Positions 54,001 through 61,592 of a stretch of DNA of 63,868 nucleotides are shown one piece after another. The DNA comes from JBFWUW01 sp050247075 (lineage in GTDB: Bacteria; Planctomycetota; Planctomycetia; Pirellulales; JBFWUW01), in assembly GCA_050247075.1 (NCBI GenBank), contig JBFWUW010000039.1:1-63868 (forward strand), written 5' to 3'. A model generated the notes under the pieces. It was not told where the DNA came from and did no database searches. It saw nothing but the letters and a program-made list of their open reading frames with translations. A program made the translations under genes and the position numbers. Numbering within the stretch: position 1 is the stretch's first letter; every line of letters begins with the position of its first letter.

Positions 54001-54064
54001 CGTCGGCCAAGACAGCCGATGAGGTCAGTAACAGCAGGCAGATCCCGGCAAAAATCTTGCGCAT
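51044..54064 (-). CDS. DUF1549/DUF1553 planctomycete cytochrome C protein
   Basis: A 1006-residue secreted protein: signal peptide (FAGICLLLLTSSAVLA), PSCyt1-like head with haem motif CFQCH (C40, C43, H44) in IRPILSENCFQCHGPDK, DUF1549 region (AIDYLVRQRLSAQNLQPAPE, LGLPPTPHQVDAFVQD) and C-terminal DUF1553 region (NPLTARVFVNRLWKQYFGIG, DGYWENLNFPVRSYPTDTGE). The DUF1501 gene follows 11 bases on. Unlike the protein at 40558 it lacks LamG but has an internal beta-rich segment (GIRLDVLPHPSLPAQG). Electron transfer in the periplasm is likely; the partner and substrate are unknown. Confidence 0.92.
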   Translation of the reverse strand: MRKIFAGICLLLLTSSAVLADGDGTIDFNRDIRPILSENCFQCHGPDKAQRKGDLRLDIREDAVAAHAFAPGKPDVSELVARIFHSDPDMLMPPADSFKKLTDQQKGLLKQWVAEGAEYKGHWAYLPAAKPAVPAGANAIDYLVRQRLSAQNLQPAPEADRTTLIRRLYFDLLGLPPTPHQVDAFVQDMAPDAYEKVVAELMSSPHYGERQAIAWLDVVRFADTIGYHSDTPRNVWPYRDYVIRAFNQNKPFDLFTIEQLAGDLLPDCTAEQKVASCFNRLLLTTEEGGAQAKDYEARMMGDRVRAVGTVWLGQTIGCCQCHDHKFDPLPTRDFYSLGAFFADIQEPIIGAREPGMLVMSDAQSQEFTRRQAAQAEAQKQFDQWSPALQTAQDAWMAEISSELARWQPLHPEQVAADHGVTFKVEPDESVLSERNPEGGTETYRVTFKTSLKEITGIRLDVLPHPSLPAQGPGRAANGNLVLTEFSLADSAGQPIPLSRAVATHEQPEYPIAGAIDGKAESNNGWAIGGKLGVGSSACFELQETVGTGEEITLVATMQQMHGENHTIGRFRLSATTAAKPVVAPTILLPPQEIVDLIKIEAEKRDDAQKSKLLAHFKGLTPLLADVRTRLADTQRLAKEYEDSLPRCLTSNSAAQRVVRILPRGNWQDESGEPLKPALPSFLAQGFATDDKPLNRLDLAHWITSRDNPLTARVFVNRLWKQYFGIGLCKTLDDLGSQGEWPVHPELLDWLACEFMYAGWDVKHMVREIVLSQTYRQASTATPEMLALDPENRLLARQSRFRLDAELVRDNALAVSGLLVPKVGGPSVKPYQPDGYWENLNFPVRSYPTDTGENQYRRGLYTWWQRSFVHPSMLAFDAPTREECAADRVRSNIPQQALVLLNDPTYVEAARAFAARIITEGGSDIDTRLNWAWKQALSRPPRDDERQVVKELLERSSAHYAQDSVGAEELLKVGFSPVPEGIDHAELAAWTNGARVILNLHETITRN

Positions 54065-54856
54065 GGCGAATGGTCCGAAAGCAGCGATGAATCCAGGCAA
54101 AGAATAGATAGGCAACGCTTTATTCTAGTCCCTTGATTGCCAGAGACAAAGGAGTTGCCGCTGCTTGACTGGCTGTAGGAGTCGTCTCCGACGGCAACAA
54201 ACTGCTTTCCATCCAAACGACAGAAACCGCCAGGACGTTGCATTCTCAAGCCGGTCAAGGTGTCGAGACGGTACTCTAAGAGGGGGCAAGGCCGTTCGTG
54301 GCCCAGAGAATGACCACGAATCCAACGCATCTAACGAATGGGCTTCTTGCTTAGAGACTCGTCTCCGTGATCGGGGGCGATCCGCACGAAGGACCAACGT
54401 CTTGGCGGATCCCTTTGTTGGATTCGTGGTTTCCAGCTAGCAACACCGCCAGCACTGGCGGTTTGTAACGATTCTGACGATTTTTACGAAGAACTGAAGT
54501 TTGCCGTCCGCGTGGACGATAATCTTCTCCAGTCCAAGATAGTTTACTTGGTGATTCTATCATGGATATCCGCGTTAGTTGTTTGATGGAATGCGTTTAC
54601 GTCGCAAAAGCAGCGGCGGGCGACGCGGCGGATGAAGTAAGCTCTTTGACAACTTGATGTTAGCTACACAGTACTCGGTTTTTACCGGTTATTCCTGGTA
54701 CAAGCCAAATGCGAGTTACGTCACTGCCCGGCATGGCAAAACATGCGGGGCGACTTGACTCTAACTCTTATGCCATTTACACTTGGAGCATGACATGGTT
54801 GATCGCTGGGAGCGATGCAATCGCACGTATCCCACAATGGCAAGGAGAACCTCGTC
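54065..54856. other. 790-base gene-free stretch before the HU gene
   Basis: No gene is supported. It contains MITE-like copy B (54313-54430) and a possible -35 box TTGACA (54646-54651) for the HU gene. No matching -10 box is clear. Confidence 0.45.
54313..54430. repeat. MITE-like element with terminal inverted repeats (copy B)
   Basis: ACCACGAATC (54313-54322) and GATTCGTGGT (54421-54430) bound 118 bases. The left end matches copy A (24428) over about 30 bases, while the interior differs. No transposase. Confidence 0.65.
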
Positions 54857-55255
54857 GTGACAAAAAAAGAGATCGTAAAAACCATCTCCGAGGAGATTGG
54901 GCTGACGCAGCTCAAGACCAAAGAGATCGTTCAAAAGACCTTCGACGCGATTGTCGAAACACTGGTCGAGGAGCGACGGATTGAGCTGCGGAACTTCGGC
55001 GTGTTTGAAGTCAAGAAACGTGCCGCTCGCAAAGCTCGCAACCCTCGCACGGGCGACAAGGTCTTTGTCCCCGAAAAGTTTGTGGTGACTTTCAAGCCCG
55101 GCAAAGAGATGGAAGAAAAAGTCCGCGAGCTAGAGCGACAAGCAGCGCTCAAGAGCATGCAAGCGGCCAACGAACAACAGCCCGAGGCCAACGGAAGCCC
55201 CCCAACACCAAGTATGCCAACGCTTTACAATCCAGAAAGCAGCGATTCCGGGTGA
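54857..55255 (+). CDS. HU family DNA-binding protein
   Basis: A 132-residue histone-like protein. GTG 54857 is chosen because AAGGAGA sits 7-8 bases upstream and the protein then begins TKKEIVKTISEEIGLTQLKT. The dimerisation helices and the DNA-binding arm (RIELRNFGVFEVKKRAARKA, RNPRTGDKVFVPEKFVVTF) are complete. A C-terminal extension of about 40 residues (from MEEKVRELERQ, ending Pro/Ser-rich) exceeds the usual 90-residue HU and may contact other proteins or DNA. It bends and compacts DNA. Single gene with a long upstream region. Confidence 0.93.
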   Translation: MTKKEIVKTISEEIGLTQLKTKEIVQKTFDAIVETLVEERRIELRNFGVFEVKKRAARKARNPRTGDKVFVPEKFVVTFKPGKEMEEKVRELERQAALKSMQAANEQQPEANGSPPTPSMPTLYNPESSDSG

Positions 55256-55307
55256 GCCATCGCCCGTCGAGACGCTCAGCCAGCAAATCACATCTGACCG
55301 GTCAAAA

Positions 55308-55322
55308 CCGCCTTTCTGGCGG
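55308..55322 (+). terminator. Weak hairpin after the HU gene
   Basis: CCGCC (55308-55312) pairs with GGCGG (55318-55322) over TTTCT, about 50 bases past the HU stop. No T-run follows, so terminator function is doubtful. Confidence 0.25.
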
Positions 55323-55537
55323 CTATTTGGCCTCGCTTGACGGTTCAAAACTAGATAATCTGCGGGCCTCGAAGCCGACCCCCCAATGTGCTTCGACGCT
55401 TACCCGCACGGCAATTTGGACGAATGGACGACGGACCTGAGAGGCACTGGCAAGAGCCGGTCTCTTGGGCACGGTAGCAATCGCCTGTCGATCGCTTCCG
55501 TGGCGGTGCAAGCTTCGATTCATGGAGGAGTTGGGAA

Positions 55538-55756
55538 ATGCGCAAGTTACTCTTGGCAGTGATCCTCGGCCTGTCGTTGGGAAGCGCCGTGGGTTGTATT
55601 CTGCCCGCCTATTCCGGCGACCCTGTTCGCCGGACCCAGCAGTTGATCTTCACGTCAGAAGATCTCCGTCTGTTCCTGGACGAATGGGAACGGTTCTGGA
55701 TGCTGGACATGCCGTCGCATAATACGCCGTACCGAACACACGGCGGCATTATCTGA
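55538..55756 (+). CDS. Small conserved-looking lipoprotein
   Basis: A 72-residue protein. GGAGG lies upstream of ATG 55538. A hydrophobic signal ends in the lipobox AVGC (C20). The short mature part reads LIFTSEDLRLFLDEWERFWM, then LDMPSHNTPYRTHGGII. The ending TPYRTHGGII looks conserved among planctomycetes by recollection, but I cannot search. Envelope location is likely; function unknown. It lies between HU and pyrD, with separate spacers of about 280 bases on each side. Confidence 0.7.
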   Translation: MRKLLLAVILGLSLGSAVGCILPAYSGDPVRRTQQLIFTSEDLRLFLDEWERFWMLDMPSHNTPYRTHGGII

Positions 55757-56036
55757 TTCGGCCGGCCTGTGCCCTCTATCCGTGCGTGACGCTGGCTTTG
55801 CCGCCGGCGCATTCGCGGGGAGTTGGTTCGAAAGACATCGTGCCTGATAGTGCCAAGCCTGTGGCTTGGGCTATTCGGCCGTGGCTTGGCCGTTTCCTCG
55901 TTATCGACGCGTGGCTTCCGCGGGCTGCGCCGCGGTCGGCAAGTTGCCGCCCGCCGGCCCGACGGCTACATTGCGAGCGTGCGGATCGTCGTCCCGATCC
56001 GTGGATCCCAACTCCATCGCTTGCGATCATCCGTCC

Positions 56037-56975
56037 ATGCCCGCGGAAGCCTTGCGCGTCGATCTGGCGGTCTCTCTGGGCCGCCTTCGCCTGCCGAACC
56101 CCATCATGGTTGGTTCTGGTACGTTTGGCTACGCTCGCGAAATGGCCGGGTTGGTTGACCTGAGCCGGTTGGGTGCGATCATCCCCAAGACCGTGACGCA
56201 AGAGCCTCGGCCCGGCAATGCCCCTTGGCGGACGGTCGAAACCACCGGCGGAATGTTGAATTCCATCGGCTTGGATAACGACGGGCTGGAAGCCTTTCTG
56301 GCACACCATTGGCCCTATTTGAGGACGCTGGGCCCGCCGATCGTGGTCAGTATCGCCGGCCGCAACTATCAAGAATTCGTGGGGATGGCCGCCCGCCTGG
56401 GCGAAGTCGAAGGCATCGGCGCGATTGAGCTGAATATCTCTTGCCCCAATGTCAGCCACGGTGTCGATTTTGGGGCCGATCCGAAATCGTGCGAACAGGT
56501 CGTGTCCGGCGCCAGAAAGGCCGGCCGCCACCCGATCATCGCCAAACTCACGCCCAATGTCACCGATATCGCCTCGATTGGCCGCGCGGCGGAAGCGGGC
56601 GGGGCCGATGCCATTTCGTTAATCAACACTTGCCAGGGGATGGCCGTCGATTGGCGCCGCCGCCGGCCGCTACTGGGCAATATCCTGGGGGGGCTCAGCG
56701 GGCCGGCCATCAAGCCGATCGCTTTGCGTTGTGTCTACCAGGTGGCCAAGGCGGTTCGTACCCCGTTGATTGGCATTGGGGGAATTGCCAATCTCGACGA
56801 CTGCATGGAGTTTTTGGTGACGGGTGCCACCGCGGTCCAGATCGGGACGGCCAATTTTTACCGCCCCACGGCCACCATCGAAATTCTGGACGCACTCCCC
56901 GCCGCCCTGCAACAACTGAATGCCTGCTCCGTGGCGGAAGTCGTGGGAACTCTGCGGACGAAAACAACAGCGTAA
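56037..56975 (+). CDS. pyrD: Dihydroorotate dehydrogenase, class 1
   Basis: A 312-residue FMN enzyme of pyrimidine synthesis. The class 1 catalytic Cys is C136 in ELNISCPNVS; FMN/orotate motifs include MVGSGTFGYAREM, PKTVTQEPRPGNAPWR, NSIGLDNDG and LINTCQGMAVDWRRRRP. The phosphate-site GGIANLDDCMEF, then GATAVQIGTANF, is complete. Size and motifs suggest class 1B, which needs a PyrK partner; none is adjacent. ATG 56037 is chosen over a longer open frame (from 55866) lacking coding character. It is convergent with DUF1501. Confidence 0.95.
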   Translation: MPAEALRVDLAVSLGRLRLPNPIMVGSGTFGYAREMAGLVDLSRLGAIIPKTVTQEPRPGNAPWRTVETTGGMLNSIGLDNDGLEAFLAHHWPYLRTLGPPIVVSIAGRNYQEFVGMAARLGEVEGIGAIELNISCPNVSHGVDFGADPKSCEQVVSGARKAGRHPIIAKLTPNVTDIASIGRAAEAGGADAISLINTCQGMAVDWRRRRPLLGNILGGLSGPAIKPIALRCVYQVAKAVRTPLIGIGGIANLDDCMEFLVTGATAVQIGTANFYRPTATIEILDALPAALQQLNACSVAEVVGTLRTKTTA

Positions 56976-56997
56976 ACTGTCTACGCGGGACAACGAC

Positions 56998-58377
56998 TTA
57001 CGCAAATAGCCCGTCGATGATCTGGCCGTCGGCGATGGGGGTGGGCCGGGGCAGGCGGGGGAAATAGGTGCCGTGAGGATCGATCCCCAGGGCGTGATAG
57101 ATCGAAGCCGCCACATCCGCCGGCCGCCAAGGGCGGGTGTTGGGTTCGCTGCCCGTGCGGTCGGTAGCACCAATCACCGTGCCGCGCTGCACGGGACCGC
57201 CCGCCAACAGCACATTGCCGGCGTTTGGGTAATGGTCCCGCCCGGCAAAACGGTTGACTCGTGGCGAGCGTCCGAATTCGCCCATGACCACGACCAGCGT
57301 GGTATCGAGCAAGCCGCGCTCTTCCAAGTCATCCAACAGCGTCGAGAGGGACATATCTAGCTGCGGAAGATTGCCTGGCCCATCGTAGTGGTGCCATTTG
57401 TAGCCGTTGGGGATGTTATTGGGCTCGTTGGCAAACGACATCATGGAGTCGAACAGCAGATGGTGGTCGTCCCAGGTTCCATCGGTGACGCCATTGCCGT
57501 ACAGGCCGCCTTGGACCGCCTGGTTGATGGTGACAAATCGGGCACCCGCCTCAATCAATCGGCGGGCCAGCAGCACGCGCTGGCCGTAAACGTTCATGCC
57601 GTAACGTTCGCGCAGCGGTTGGGGTTCGGAGTCAAGCTGCAAGGCTTGTTGCATGGTTCCACTGGTCAGCAGCGAGACAGCCTCGGAGGCAAATCGGTCG
57701 TGGGCTTCAAACGGGCCTTGGGGCATTTCCGCCAACCGGGTCAGGTTTTCTAGCTGGGTCAGCACCGACTGCCGCTCGTCAAACCGTCCCCGCGGAACGC
57801 TGATCTTGCTCCACGGTAGATCGGGCGCACGGGGATCTCCCTTGATATTAAAGGCGTCGAACGCCGCCCCTAAATAGCCCGGCGGATTGGTGTATCGGGC
57901 CGCTACCGGCAGCCCAAAATGGGCCGGTACGCCGGGGACTTTGTTTCCTTGCAGGGCGGAAATCAGGCAGCCGAAATTGGGAAAGTATTGCTTTCGGTTG
58001 GTTGACAAGAACCCGCTGGTAACATGCTGCGAACCGGTATCGTGGCCGCCATCAACCCCCTGCCAGGAACGGATGATGGCCACTTTGTCCATCCGCCGCG
58101 CCAGCAACGGCAACTTCTCGCAGATCAACGTCCCCGGCACATTGGTGGACGTTGGATTCCACAGCCCGCGTATTTCTAGCGGAGCGTCGGGCTTGGGATC
58201 GAAGGTTTCAAAATGGCTCGGACCGCCGGCCAGAAACAAGAAAATGCAGGACATTTCCGGCTTCGACGGCGACGGGGCGGCTTGCATGGCCCGCAAAAAC
58301 CCCGGCAAGTTCAAGCCAAACAGGCCGGCACCAATCTGCAGCGCGTGACGGCGATGGAGGGAACCGGCAAGGTTCAT
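56998..58377 (-). CDS. DUF1501 domain-containing protein
   Basis: A 459-residue exported protein; N-terminus HRRHALQIGAGLFGLNLPGF is a Tat-like signal. Blocks: MSCIFLFLAGGPSHFETFDP, TLVVVMGEFGRSPRVNRFAG, GRDHYPNAGNVLLAGGPVQR. ATG 58377 chosen. No DUF1553 gene is next to it: upstream on the same strand is recG 128 bases away, so this one is probably transcribed separately or as part of an unusual run. Function unknown. Confidence 0.92.
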   Translation of the reverse strand: MNLAGSLHRRHALQIGAGLFGLNLPGFLRAMQAAPSPSKPEMSCIFLFLAGGPSHFETFDPKPDAPLEIRGLWNPTSTNVPGTLICEKLPLLARRMDKVAIIRSWQGVDGGHDTGSQHVTSGFLSTNRKQYFPNFGCLISALQGNKVPGVPAHFGLPVAARYTNPPGYLGAAFDAFNIKGDPRAPDLPWSKISVPRGRFDERQSVLTQLENLTRLAEMPQGPFEAHDRFASEAVSLLTSGTMQQALQLDSEPQPLRERYGMNVYGQRVLLARRLIEAGARFVTINQAVQGGLYGNGVTDGTWDDHHLLFDSMMSFANEPNNIPNGYKWHHYDGPGNLPQLDMSLSTLLDDLEERGLLDTTLVVVMGEFGRSPRVNRFAGRDHYPNAGNVLLAGGPVQRGTVIGATDRTGSEPNTRPWRPADVAASIYHALGIDPHGTYFPRLPRPTPIADGQIIDGLFA

Positions 58378-58505
58378 GGCAGGCTCGCAGCGGAAGGAAT
58401 TCAGAGGCAGGCTAACGCAACGGGTCATTGCATCAACATGCGCTTATATCCGCTTTGGCGCGGGGAGTCAATTGAGTTGGCAGCGTCCTCGACCACGGGG
58501 GACCG

Positions 58506-60602
58506 TTACCCGACGTCGCTGATTTCGAGCGCCTGCCCGTAGCGTGTCATCATCATCGCCCGAATACGGGCGTGGCTGGGGTGGTCGAGATTGGGATCGG
58601 CCGTCACGAGATGTTGGGCCGCGGCGCGGGCTTCGTCCAAGATGGCCGCGTCGCTGATGAGGTTGGCGATTCGCAGGGGGGGCAGCCCGTGCTGCTTGGC
58701 ACCAAACAGGTCGCCCGGCCCGCGTTGTTCAAAGTCGATCTCGGCTAGCTTGAATCCGTCCGTGGTGGAAACGAAGGCATCCAGCCGCTGTTGGGACTGT
58801 TCGTTCTTGATGTCGGCGAAGACGCAGCAAAAGCCGGGGTGCGTTCCGCGGCTGACCCGGCCGCGAAGCTGATGCAATTGTGCCAGGCCAAACCGCTCGC
58901 CCCCTTCAATGGTGAGCATGGTCGCATTGGGGACATCCACGCCGACTTCGATCACGGTCGTGGAGACCAGCACTTGCGTTTCGCCCTGACGGAATGCCGC
59001 GACCTGTTGCTCTTTTTCGCCAGGCGGCATGCGGCCGTGAACCTGACCCAAGCGAAAACCCCGCAGTTCGCCCCGTGACAGGTCGGCCAATGTCTCGGCC
59101 AGGTTGGCCGCATCGATCTGGTCGGAGCTTTCCACGAGCGGCACCACGACGTAACCTTGCCGCCCTTCGCGCAGCTTTCGGCGAAAAAAGTCCCACCACC
59201 GCGGCCGCTGTTCCGGCGTTGCCAGATAGCTGTGGACTTTCTGACGTCCGGGCGGGGCGTCGCGAATGATCGATACGTCGAGGTCGCCGTAGAGGGAGAG
59301 CGCCACTGTCCGAGGAATGGGCGTGGCGGTCATCACCAGGTAGTGCGGGTCGAGTCCGGCTCGCTTGAGACGTGCCCGATCGCGGACGCCAAATTTTTGC
59401 TGCTCATCAATGACGGCCAGGCCCAGTTTGTTGAACCGCACGTCGGGTTCCAGAATGGCGTGGGTACCGATTAACACATCGATCTCGCCAGAGGCCGCTT
59501 TGGCCAGCAGTTCGCGGCGTTCGGCCAAGGGCATGCCGCCGGCTAGCAAGCCGTGCCGCACGCGGCTAGCCGCTAGCACAACTTCAAGCGTGCGAACGTG
59601 CTGCCGTGCCAGGATCTCCGTCGGTGCCATCAAAACCGCCTGGCAGCCATGCGCAACAGCTACCAGCATGGCGTAGACCGCCACGGCAGTTTTGCCGCTT
59701 CCCACGTCCCCTTGCAAAAGGCGGTTCATCGGTACGGCCCGTCCCATGTCGGCGGAAACCTCGCGGATGGCCTCGCTTTGGCCCGGTGTCAGTTCGTAAG
59801 GAAAGAGGCGGCGAATGCGGGCGTCGATGCGGGCAGTGGCCTCCAGCACGGGCGCGGTCGCCGCCAATTGCCGTTGCTTTCGCAGTGCCAAGGCCAACTG
59901 CAATATGAACAGTTCCTGGTAGACGAACCTTCGCCGTGCCTGTTCCAGGCTGCCTCGGTTCTCCGGGAAGTGGAGTTGCGGCAATGCCTGATGGATCGGC
60001 CAGAGCGAGTTTGCGGAGAGAAACTCCTCCGGAAAGACCTCATCCAACAATTCCGCGAACTCTTCCACCACGCCCGCCACGATACGGCGAAGTTGCCCCT
60101 GGTTCAGTCCCTCACACAATGAGTAGACGGGCAACATCTTGCCGACAGCCGGTTGGTCTTCGTCCTCCAGCCATTCCACCCGCGGGTGAGCCATTTCCCA
60201 AACCATGCCGCGCATGCGGACCTTGCCCGCGGCCAACACCCGTTGCCCTGGCTGAAAGCGGTCGCGCATGTAGGGCTGATTGAAGTACAGCAGACGCAGT
60301 CCGCGATGCCCTTGTCGAACCAGTACACCCAGCACGACACCGCCGCTGCTGGTGTTCCGCTGGTCCAACTCCTCCACGCGCCCTTCGACGCTGGCCAGTT
60401 CGCCATCGACCAACTGGTCGATGGTTTTCAGTTCGCTGAGATCTTGATAATCCCGCGGAAAGTAGAAGAGCAAATCGCGCGCTGTGCGCAGCCCCAACTT
60501 ATTGAGCAGATCTGCCCGATGGGGCCCGACTCCCTTGAGAAACTGAATTGGCGTGGCCAGCCGTTCGCGGGGGCTGTCGCGCTGGACCGACGGACTGGCC
60601 AT
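58506..60602 (-). CDS. recG: ATP-dependent DNA helicase RecG
   Basis: A 698-residue helicase of replication fork reversal and branch migration. OB wedge domain (about 60-180); helicase motif I GDVGSGKTAVAVYAM, motif Ia MAPTEILARQH, motif II VIDEQQKFG (the usual DEQH reads DEQQ), motif III MTATPIPRT, motifs V/VI TTVIEVGVDVPNATMLTIEG, then LRGRVSRG. Length agrees with bacterial RecG (about 690). It lies 236 bases downstream of lexA on the same strand, so SOS-linked regulation is possible but unproven. Confidence 0.97.
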   Translation of the reverse strand: MASPSVQRDSPRERLATPIQFLKGVGPHRADLLNKLGLRTARDLLFYFPRDYQDLSELKTIDQLVDGELASVEGRVEELDQRNTSSGGVVLGVLVRQGHRGLRLLYFNQPYMRDRFQPGQRVLAAGKVRMRGMVWEMAHPRVEWLEDEDQPAVGKMLPVYSLCEGLNQGQLRRIVAGVVEEFAELLDEVFPEEFLSANSLWPIHQALPQLHFPENRGSLEQARRRFVYQELFILQLALALRKQRQLAATAPVLEATARIDARIRRLFPYELTPGQSEAIREVSADMGRAVPMNRLLQGDVGSGKTAVAVYAMLVAVAHGCQAVLMAPTEILARQHVRTLEVVLAASRVRHGLLAGGMPLAERRELLAKAASGEIDVLIGTHAILEPDVRFNKLGLAVIDEQQKFGVRDRARLKRAGLDPHYLVMTATPIPRTVALSLYGDLDVSIIRDAPPGRQKVHSYLATPEQRPRWWDFFRRKLREGRQGYVVVPLVESSDQIDAANLAETLADLSRGELRGFRLGQVHGRMPPGEKEQQVAAFRQGETQVLVSTTVIEVGVDVPNATMLTIEGGERFGLAQLHQLRGRVSRGTHPGFCCVFADIKNEQSQQRLDAFVSTTDGFKLAEIDFEQRGPGDLFGAKQHGLPPLRIANLISDAAILDEARAAAQHLVTADPNLDHPSHARIRAMMMTRYGQALEISDVG

Positions 60603-60779
60603 CGAAGCAAGCCGTGCAAAGGGAAGAGGATAACGATCCTGCCGTGGCCGGCAGCCGATCCCTCCCTGGACAAACCGTTCGCTATGTTAGCCCGCGGTAC
60701 GCGCGGATTCAATTGTGCGCGACCAGCTTCGAGGGAAGGCTGGGAATACGCTGCCCTAACGCACGCACATCACCAATCG

Positions 60780-60803
60780 ATCGGCGATGCAATCGCCTCC
60801 TAC
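60780..60803. repeat. Mini-palindrome repeat (GGCGAT-GCA-ATCGCC)
   Basis: Copy of the element at 7010-7033 with one loop change, in the recG-lexA spacer. It ends CTCCTAC like the other copies. Confidence 0.75.
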
Positions 60804-60838
60804 AAAGCTGAAATCACCTTCTACGGCGAGGGGACTTG

Positions 60839-61438
60839 CTATACCTTGCGTACTACGCCAATCACCACGCCCAAGACCACGGCGTCTTTGACGTAGATTG
60901 GCTTCATCCGCGAATTGGCGGGCTGCAGGCGAATGCGGTTTTCCTCGCGATACCAATACTTGAGCGTGGCGTCGTTTTCGTCGGTCATGGCCGCCACGAT
61001 CTGGCCGTTTTGAGCCGATTGTTGCCGGCGGACGATCACGTAGTCGCCGTCGTCGATGTGGGCGTCGATCATGGAGTCGCCCGATACTTTGAGGACGAAC
61101 ATCTCCTTGGAACCGAAGAACTCGTTGAGGTCGATTCGCTCCGATTGCTCGACGGCTTCTTGCAAGGCACCGGCGGCAATACGCCCCACTAGCGGCAAGC
61201 CGCGGTCCGAGGCGGCCTCGCTGGTCATGGTAATGGCCCGCGACATGTTGGGTTCGCGAGCGATCAGCCCTTTTTTCTCCAACGCTTTGAGATGGCACAT
61301 CACGCCATTGGGCGAGCTGATTTTGAACCGTGTGCCGATCTCGCGGACGGTGGGGCCGTAGCCGCGTCCGTGGATTTTCTCGCGAATGAATTCGTAAACT
61401 TCACGCTGGCGCGTTGTGAGTTGGTCGAGATCTGGCAT
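60839..61438 (-). CDS. lexA: LexA repressor
   Basis: A 199-residue SOS repressor/S24 peptidase. The winged helix-turn-helix is residues 1-70 (TTRQREVYEFIREKI, GPTVREIGTRFKISSPNGVM). The self-cleavage site is A89-G90 (GRIAAGAL); the catalytic dyad is S122 (SGDSMID) and K160 (ATLKYWY). Length is standard. ATG 61438 is preceded by AGGAA. A promoter with an inverted repeat lies upstream (61486-61529). Autoregulation is expected from the family. recG follows 236 bases downstream. Confidence 0.97.
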   Translation of the reverse strand: MPDLDQLTTRQREVYEFIREKIHGRGYGPTVREIGTRFKISSPNGVMCHLKALEKKGLIAREPNMSRAITMTSEAASDRGLPLVGRIAAGALQEAVEQSERIDLNEFFGSKEMFVLKVSGDSMIDAHIDDGDYVIVRRQQSAQNGQIVAAMTDENDATLKYWYREENRIRLQPANSRMKPIYVKDAVVLGVVIGVVRKV

Positions 61439-61485
61439 GGCCGATAGTTCCTGGACATGGGGAAGGCGAAACAAACCTACCACAT

Positions 61486-61529
61486 GAACTATAATATACG
61501 TTCGTACAGAGTCAATAGCACCTGTACAG
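61486..61529 (-). promoter_or_regulatory. lexA promoter with candidate operator repeats
   Basis: On the minus strand, -35 TTGACT (61510-61515) and -10 TATAGT (61488-61493) are 16 bases apart, about 50 bases from the lexA start. GAAC (61486-61489) and GTTC (61500-61503) form an inverted repeat over the -10. CTGTACAG (61522-61529) is a perfect palindrome, and CTGTAC recurs at 61504-61509. Which of these LexA binds is not known; no standard LexA box is exact here. Confidence 0.55.
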
Positions 61530-61592
61530 TTTATTTTCGTTATCGGCTTTTTCCACCTCGCACGATCGGAAACATCGCCCGAATTTGCCGCT

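Noticed and set aside
55866..56036. 57 extra N-terminal residues for dihydroorotate dehydrogenase
   Set aside because: The residues do not resemble the family and the standard N-terminus begins at ATG 56037.
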